DNA from: Solanum dulcamara
Taxonomy: Eukaryota; Streptophyta; Magnoliopsida; Solanales; Solanaceae
Direction of reading: 5' to 3'
Length of the DNA stretch: 64,000 nt
Assembly (NCBI RefSeq): GCF_947179165.1
Contig: NC_077248.1
Location: forward strand, 8,987,256-9,051,255
The translations under genes and the position numbers were made by a program. This document shows positions 58,493-64,000 of this stretch, piece after piece. The notes beneath the pieces were generated by a model, which worked only from the letters and a program-made list of their open reading frames with translations, was not told where the DNA came from and did not search any database. Each line of letters starts with the position of its first letter. The first letter of the stretch is position 1.

Positions 58493-58505
58493 ATCCAAGG
58501 AGGAG
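58493..58505 (+). other. Copia-4 polypurine tract
   Basis: 'ccaaggaggag' immediately before the 3' LTR start TGTTATAAATTC. Confidence 0.8.
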
Positions 58506-58570
58506 TGTTATAAATTCACTGAATTAGGGAATTATTCATTTGCTTGATACTTGAACTACTTACATTCATA

Positions 58571-58633
<63 letters not shown>

Positions 58634-58845
58634 TAGTTCTACTCTTCGTTTTGGATAAGAATGTATCCATTAATTATGAATATACGTGGTGACTTTTGGA
58701 ATGATATCTCAACATTATAAATAGGGTTGTCATTAATCATTGCAATGGATACTTGAAGACACTTGATCAATAGAAAAAAAAATTCTCTCCTTTATCTACT
58801 TATCTTGTCTTCTTATAGTTATATTGTTCCGAGCTTAATTTTACA
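58506..58845 (+). repeat. Copia-4 3' LTR with expanded (TA)n
   Basis: Homologous to 48896-49193 but about 40 bp longer, with a TA run at 58575-58630 replacing a short TA-rich stretch in the 5' LTR. Confidence 0.85.
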
Positions 58846-59029
58846 ATATTTTTACTATTACTTTTTTATTTTTTTTAAATTATATTTCTAAAAAAATGTA
58901 AAGTAGTAAAAATCTCATTAAATGAAGGATAATATGGAAGAGGAAAAAATCCTAACAAATTAAAAAATCACTTAATACAGAATAAAGAAAGTTACATAGA
59001 GATATTGCACATATTTAATCACATGAATA

Positions 59030-59471
59030 ATATCAGAGTGCATATGCACTCATTAATTCTAGAATATTCAAAATTACTTTCCTAACAACTTGTATATGGG
59101 ATACAAAGTATAATGGCCAAAAGTATCACAATTACAAGTTTACAATCTCTTTTAATCAAATAGATTCTTTTTAAAAAAAATTGGAGGCAGGGAAAGAGTA
59201 AATCAGAGAGGGATTAAAAGGTAGGGATTAAAAGGTGAGATATCAAATCCTCATCAAAGTGAAAGCCGGTCAAATCAACTACTAAGATTTTCCATTCAAT
59301 CAAGTAGATTCCATAAGTCAATATCAGCAGAAAAACCATCCTAACCATCATTTTGTCCATATTGCATGGTGAATTAAGAGAAAAGTCACCCCAACCATCA
59401 CTTATTTGTCCTTGTTGCATGGAGTTGCTTCCACCATTTAATGGTGGCTGTATTTCCTCATGTAACAAACT
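59030..59471 (-). pseudogene. ANT1/AN2-like MYB pseudogene, 3' half, cut by LTR
   Basis: The minus strand from 59471 reads 'SLLHEEIQPPLNGGSNSMQQ' and 'GWGDFSLNSP', then shifts frame to 'QYGQNDG', a stop, and '[14 protein letters not shown]' with the stop near 59297. This is the exon 3 C-terminus of an anthocyanin-type MYB. The 3' flank down to 59030 ('ttctagaatattcaaaatta', 'acaattacaagtttacaatc') aligns with the intact gene's 3' flank at 20040-20185, so a whole gene was duplicated. About 120 bp of extra sequence (59170-59293) sits between two copies of 'tcaa-tagattc'. The family D LTR at 59472 interrupts exon 3; the missing 5' part is predicted beyond base 64000. Confidence 0.88.
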
Positions 59472-60001
59472 TGTAATGACCCGTTAGTTCATTTCGAGAA
59501 TGAGTCCTCCTCCTTTAATAAAAGACCCTTTCCGTAAATTTAAGTTGAAAATTTTGGATTTTTTGGTAACTTCGGTTAGTTAGTTAATGGGTGATTTCAA
59601 ATAATTAATTTAATTGGTGGGATAAAATTTTAATTTATTTAATATCCTATATCACTTTATTTATTAAAACAAAAGGGGATTAATATTAAATTGGTCATAT
59701 CACAAACCAGTTGCGACTCTTTATTTTTCATTATCTCGCCGTCGACAAAGAATCACGGAAAACGCAGCAGGTAAACTTAATTAAGTTCCAAATTTTGGCT
59801 TATGTATATTGATAGTTTGTAAGCCTTAACCTTTATGATTATTTTATTGTTTTGTTATATAGTATATAGAATGGGTTGGAATCAATTTGATGTTGCTGTT
59901 TACGTAGGTTCTTAGATTTAAAGATAAGTTTTTGAGGTGAGAAGGATGCGTAGAATTTAATCAATTCAAATAGGGCAAAGAAATTATTCATATTCGTTTA
60001 A

Positions 60002-63000
60002 TGTCACAATCCAACTCCGTAGGCTGTGACTGGGGTCTGACCTGGACCCCCTATACATATCTATCAGTTGTGGTCAAGTCGAACTATGAAAAATATGATA
60101 CCTTACATAAGAACCCCAATGGGTCATACATTTTCATATACATATAGCCTCTTTTATTTGTCTCCTGAGGAGTTACATTAATAATATCATGAAAGGGCAC
60201 GTAAGCCGACAAGGCTACCATAACATATTAACATTTACAGCACACCATATGGACACAGCTGAACAAAACTTACATATAACCCTCACACGCATGTCTACAG
60301 ACCTCTAGAGTATCAATGGTATCATATGGTGGGACAGGGCCCCCGCCGTACCCCTGAATCAACGAACATATACATCAACATGACAATACCAACAGTTTAG
60401 GCTCTGGTATAATGGAGCACTTCCAAAATCGCTGAGTGGAAATCCTAAGCTGGCGGATCTCCAAATCACATGTCTGTACCTGCGGGCATGAAACACAGCC
60501 CCCCAAAAAGAGGGGGTCAATACGACGTATGTACTGAGTATATAAAACATAACATATCATAAATAGGATCACCTCTGAAATAAGAATTCAGAAGACAAGT
60601 ATAATAACCAATAAATTACTATACCTGTATCTTGTGTAGTGAAATCATGTATATCATTATCATGTATCGTACCCAGCCCATTTTGAGACTCGGTGTTACA
60701 ATTATGTCATGATACCATCATATGTCTATATACCGTACTCGGCCCTCCAGCAAGGGACTCATTGAATAGAGTAGTGCACACTTATGCCTGTGCTTTATGA
60801 AGTAAAATCATGCATGCTCATATCATATATCATTTCCAGCCCATTATAGACTCGGTGAAACATATAGGACCTATCTAGGGGCCCGGTGCCATCATCACAT
60901 CATCATGTCATCATATCATCATATACATATATGTCGAGGAACGTACAGCCCAATCCCTATTTAGTAAAATAATGCGAGGTATGTATGGCCTGATCCATTT
61001 ATACATATATCATGCCCGACCCATTATGGGAATCGATGAACAATGCAGTAAACCTGAGCACTATAACATATTCGGTCCGGGACTCGGTGAAAGATGTGTT
61101 ACAATATACACGAGCAGAGTAGTGAAAAATAATACACAATTTAAATCATTATCTGAGACTCAATGAAGTAAATCAAGTGAACCATCACTTGAAGATCAGG
61201 GTAAGAATTATCTAAGATACCCTCTAGATGTTACTAGGGATCATATCAAATGGAGCCTCAGGAATCATAGACATGAAAATGCTAAACAGCTTATGGAATT
61301 AGAGACATTTGTCATCATAGAGTCTTTAGGGATAGGGGCTTATACATTCCATTACTATTCAACATATAGAAGACTCGAGAGTAGTAGCTCAACTACTTTA
61401 AGACTTTTAACATTCAGAATTGAATACGAGTCATGAGTTATACTCAGAACTCATGAATGGAATTAACCTCAAAACGCATATTACATTTCACTTATATCTA
61501 AGACATGTCAAAGAAAAGAAGAAATAGGTTTTATATACCTTTGGTAGACCAACTGCAACCAAGCCTACTTCGTTACTCCTTTAAGCTATTTAACACGAAG
61601 ATAACATTATCATTAAGAACCTTCGACTTTCCAACTTCTAAATCTACAACCAATTATTCTTAGGAATCACTTCCTTGTTCACGCTTCTCGACTAAGTATG
61701 TCGATTAGTTGAGAAGTTATCAGAAATCGGGCAGCATGTCCCCTATATAACTTGCCCAATACGAACTTCCATTTAACCTCCAATAAACGCAGCCATACCA
61801 ACAACAATAACCACCATCCATATACAATTAAACTCCTTCAACATTAGCCAAAACAAGATCCAAATTGTCCACCTAAAACCATGACTTCCGAAATACGGTT
61901 TTCGACCTTTATTTCATAAAATTACAACCACACGGAAGAGAGCACAACATGGCTGCAACCATCAGCACTTATACTCGTCCATAACTATATTTTCAGCCCT
62001 TTAACATGTACAAATCACCCTCAAATACAACACCACAATAACGATGGCACTAGCTAAACTTTAAGCCAACTAAATTAACATCAACACAACCCCTACATGA
62101 CTTGCAACACCCTTTAACAATAACGTGCATATTTTCACATTTCCAACCCATATTTACACATCCATAACATGCTTAAACCCTTACTCAAATGTGTGAAAAG
62201 AGAATCAAGCCATACCTTAACAACTTAGCTTTCGAAACTTGCTGAAAATTATAGGTTCGCGTCGACCTCCTTGCTTCCCTAAGAATTTATTTACGTTGTT
62301 AAACACCGTCACTTAATCAAAAAATACCTTAGATAATTAATTCACGGAGTAAAAGTCAAAACCTTACCTTGGAGCAGCCTTAGTCGTAGCTCTTCCTTTC
62401 TTTCTCTCCATTTTCTTCTCTATGTTTAAGTGCAGCAACGTTCAAGTGTAGCAAAAGGATGAACTAAGACTTAGTTCTTAGTCATTCTTTACTTTTATAA
62501 CTCATCTTTGGAGGTGACATATGGCAACCCCTAAGGGTGACACGTGTCCAGCTCCTACACATGTCCAACCCTAAGGGTGACACGTGTCCAACTCTCATAG
62601 GGCCACCTCCTCCATGCTCCAACCAATTGCTCCCACGTGGCTTGGTGGGGCCTATTTTTTAAGTAGGTGCATCACCCACTTGTAGTAGGTACATCACCTA
62701 CATCCTCTTTTTCATAGGTTCGTAATCTCGTCTCACTTTAAGAACCTATATAACTCTTGCTACTTAAGCTCGACATGTACTCAAGTAGCTTGAATATATA
62801 CAACATCCAAATCGGTAGATTGCGCAAGTAGGTCAATTATCATGACTCATTACTTGGCCTCCAATATCTTTTAAATCCGTCCAACCCTATTACCAATCAT
62901 TACTACTCACATAGAGCTAGCTTATGCACACTTTGGGGGGTTGCATCCTCCTCCCTTCCTTAGACTTATTTGATAATTTCATGGGTAAGACGGATCACAT

Positions 63001-63058
63001 GGTAGCTTTAGAGAAGCTAAACAAATATTCCCATGTACCAAAAGTGCGGGGTATAACA
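60002..63058 (-). mobile_element. Solo LTR, family A, long form
   Basis: Starts TGTCACAATCC and ends CGGGGTATAACA. Flanks are TTTAA (59997-60001) and TTTAC (63059-63063), a TSD with one mismatch, lying within the family D LTR. It shares 'tgtacctgcgggcatgaaac' and 'gggacagggcccccgccgta' with 17092-19053 in reverse. At 3057 bp it is about 1.1 kb longer than that copy. The short frames in it (60359-60572 minus, 60972-61166 plus) are not genes. Confidence 0.88.
60655..61110. repeat. Degenerate repeat in family A LTR
   Basis: Recurring 'cccagcccatt-tgagactcggtg' and 'catatcat' blocks (about 60672, 60720, 60838, 61012, 61080) spaced 50-170 bp apart. It is partly absent from the 17092 copy and explains some of the length difference. 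Confidence 0.6.
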
Positions 63059-64000
63059 TTTACTCACAGAATAACGCCAGTGACTGCAATTGCGATCTCG
63101 ATGTTAGGGTTTCTGATATGTTATCATATTATGATCCATATTTTTATATATTGAGATATGTAATTAAATATTTTGTGTACTTTATTATATGAATACCTTT
63201 AGATTTATGATATTGGTAAAATTGGAACCTAATCCTAGGCATAAAATTTGGAAAATATGAGAGTTGACATGTTATTTGGCATCAACATTAGGAACTTGAT
63301 TATAGATTTGAGTGAGTTATGGATCTAGGCTAGACATATGTTACTATGGGTAATGTTAGTTTCGAATTCTTAGTGTGATTATTTATTTGACTAGATTATA
63401 TTGATTTGGAGGCCCAACAAAAAGGGAAGGCTCAAGTCCTGAGTGATTGTTTGATTATTTAAGGCAAGTGAACTTCTAAACCTCAGTTTAAGCTTGTAGA
63501 TGCTAGTATTTCCTTGTTATATGCGTTGGGGAGTAATGAAGATTGGTCTGGGTTATTGACTTTATGATTGACCTTGAAAATATAGATAAGGTGTATAAAA
63601 TGGCGATCTAATGATATGTATTAGTAGAATTGATGTGATGAGATTATCGACTTATTTTGGACATGTGAAATGACTATGTTGATATAAGATAAGAAAATTA
63701 ATGTTGTTATCATGTTATTATAGTGAATCATATGAACATGAATTGATTGCATTGGTTCTGACATACTATGCTGAGACTGAAAATAATATGAAATAAAGGG
63801 GTCGGGCCACTTGCTCCATGGTAGGATATGTATAATGAGGGGATGGGCCACACTCTCCGTGATAGGTTACATGGACAGAAATTTTCTCCATGGGTTCCGA
63901 ACTGTAATTTAGCAGATGTGTACCGATAGGACAGGCATGCATTATTTCATTACATTACATCGTATTTTGTTGATATTTGTGAATTCGTGTTTACCACTTA

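Larger units (their letters stand above)
48896..58845 (+). mobile_element. Copia-4: gutted Ty1/copia element carrying two later insertions
   Basis: 5' LTR 48896-49193 and 3' LTR 58506-58845 share 'tttgcttgatac...tgaacta' and 'tcttgtcttctt...atagttatatt'. The primer site region 'cgttatcagcacga' follows the 5' LTR and the purine tract 'ccaaggaggag' precedes the 3' LTR. Internal parts left are a gag remnant, a protease start, and RT/RNase H remnants. Integrase and the YVDD part of RT are gone. A solo LTR (49698-51974) and a chromovirus relic (52876-57141) were inserted later. No clean TSD was found. Confidence 0.85.
59472..64000 (+). mobile_element. Family D LTR (chromovirus type), split and running off the window
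   Basis: Starts TGTAATGACCCG at 59472, immediately after MYB exon 3 sequence (left 5-mer AAACT). Parts 59472-60001 and 63059-64000 are the reverse-complement equivalent of 52876-54891 ('gcgggtcatt...gagtcctcct', 'gaggcccaacaaaaagggaa', 'ggggtcgggccac'). The solo LTR 60002-63058 sits between them. Whether this is a solo LTR or the 5' LTR of a whole element lies beyond the window. Confidence 0.87.

Noticed and set aside
63059..63154. End of the 76-codon plus frame 62924-63154
   Set aside because: It runs across the solo LTR boundary at 63058 into family D LTR; no domain.
1..64000. Bacterial-style systems, CRISPR arrays, operons, phage genes
   Set aside because: Repeats are dispersed transposon copies or microsatellites; no cas-like, phage or operon genes occur. 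Intron structure and TE content are those of a plant nucleus.
1..64000. Integrated pararetrovirus (caulimovirus-type) sequence
   Set aside because: All RT segments are Copia, chromovirus or LINE by domain order and motifs; no movement-protein or coat-protein text was seen.

Overview
This window is plant nuclear DNA, almost certainly from a Solanaceae species (Solanum or a close relative). The evidence is one intron-containing R2R3-MYB gene of the anthocyanin subgroup (AN2/ANT1 type), an Au SINE, SolS-like SINE and hAT-MITE sequences of solanaceous type, high A+T content, and a dense nest of plant LTR retrotransposons. There are no operons, rRNA genes, tRNA genes or CRISPR arrays. The species cannot be fixed from sequence alone.

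Only one gene looks intact: an anthocyanin-type MYB on the minus strand at 20193-21279 (three exons, 265 residues). Two broken relatives lie on the same strand: a C-terminal scrap at 2717-2827, and a C-terminal half with its 3' flank at 59030-59471 that is cut by a chromovirus LTR exactly inside exon 3. The window is therefore part of a tandem SG6-MYB cluster inflated and broken by transposons. Intron 2 of the intact gene appears to use a GC donor. The nearest GT, 4 nt downstream, would truncate the protein.

Layout. 1-1316: end of a Gypsy-type LTR (family B). 1317-5823: A+T-rich spacer with the first MYB scrap, a MITE end, a SINE 3' end and TA microsatellites. 5832-11105: a complete but dead hAT transposon with 8-bp target duplications. 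11456-16982: Copia-1 (minus), carrying a 187-bp hAT-type MITE. 17092-19053: solo LTR (family A). 20193-21279: the MYB gene, with about 1.27 kb of upstream sequence before Copia-2 (22553-27212, plus strand). 27433-27941: foldback MITE split by an Au SINE. 28000-32954: solo LTR (family C) split by another solo LTR (family B). About 33000-44240: a LINE with an inverted 5' part, cut by a solo LTR (36165-38332) and by young Copia-3 (38885-44198). 45971-48525: Mutator-like MITE split by a solo LTR (family B). 48896-58845: Copia-4, gutted and carrying a solo LTR (family E, 49698-51974) and a deleted chromovirus (52876-57141). 59472-64000: family D LTR inserted in the second MYB pseudogene, itself split by a solo LTR (family A, 60002-63058), running off the window.

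The coding capacity is one likely transcription factor that would act with bHLH and WD40 partners on anthocyanin genes. All other reading frames are retrotransposon or transposon relics with stops and frameshifts. LTR family letters A-E are labels used only in this annotation. Insertion boundaries rest on terminal motifs plus target-site duplications (TSDs) read by eye.
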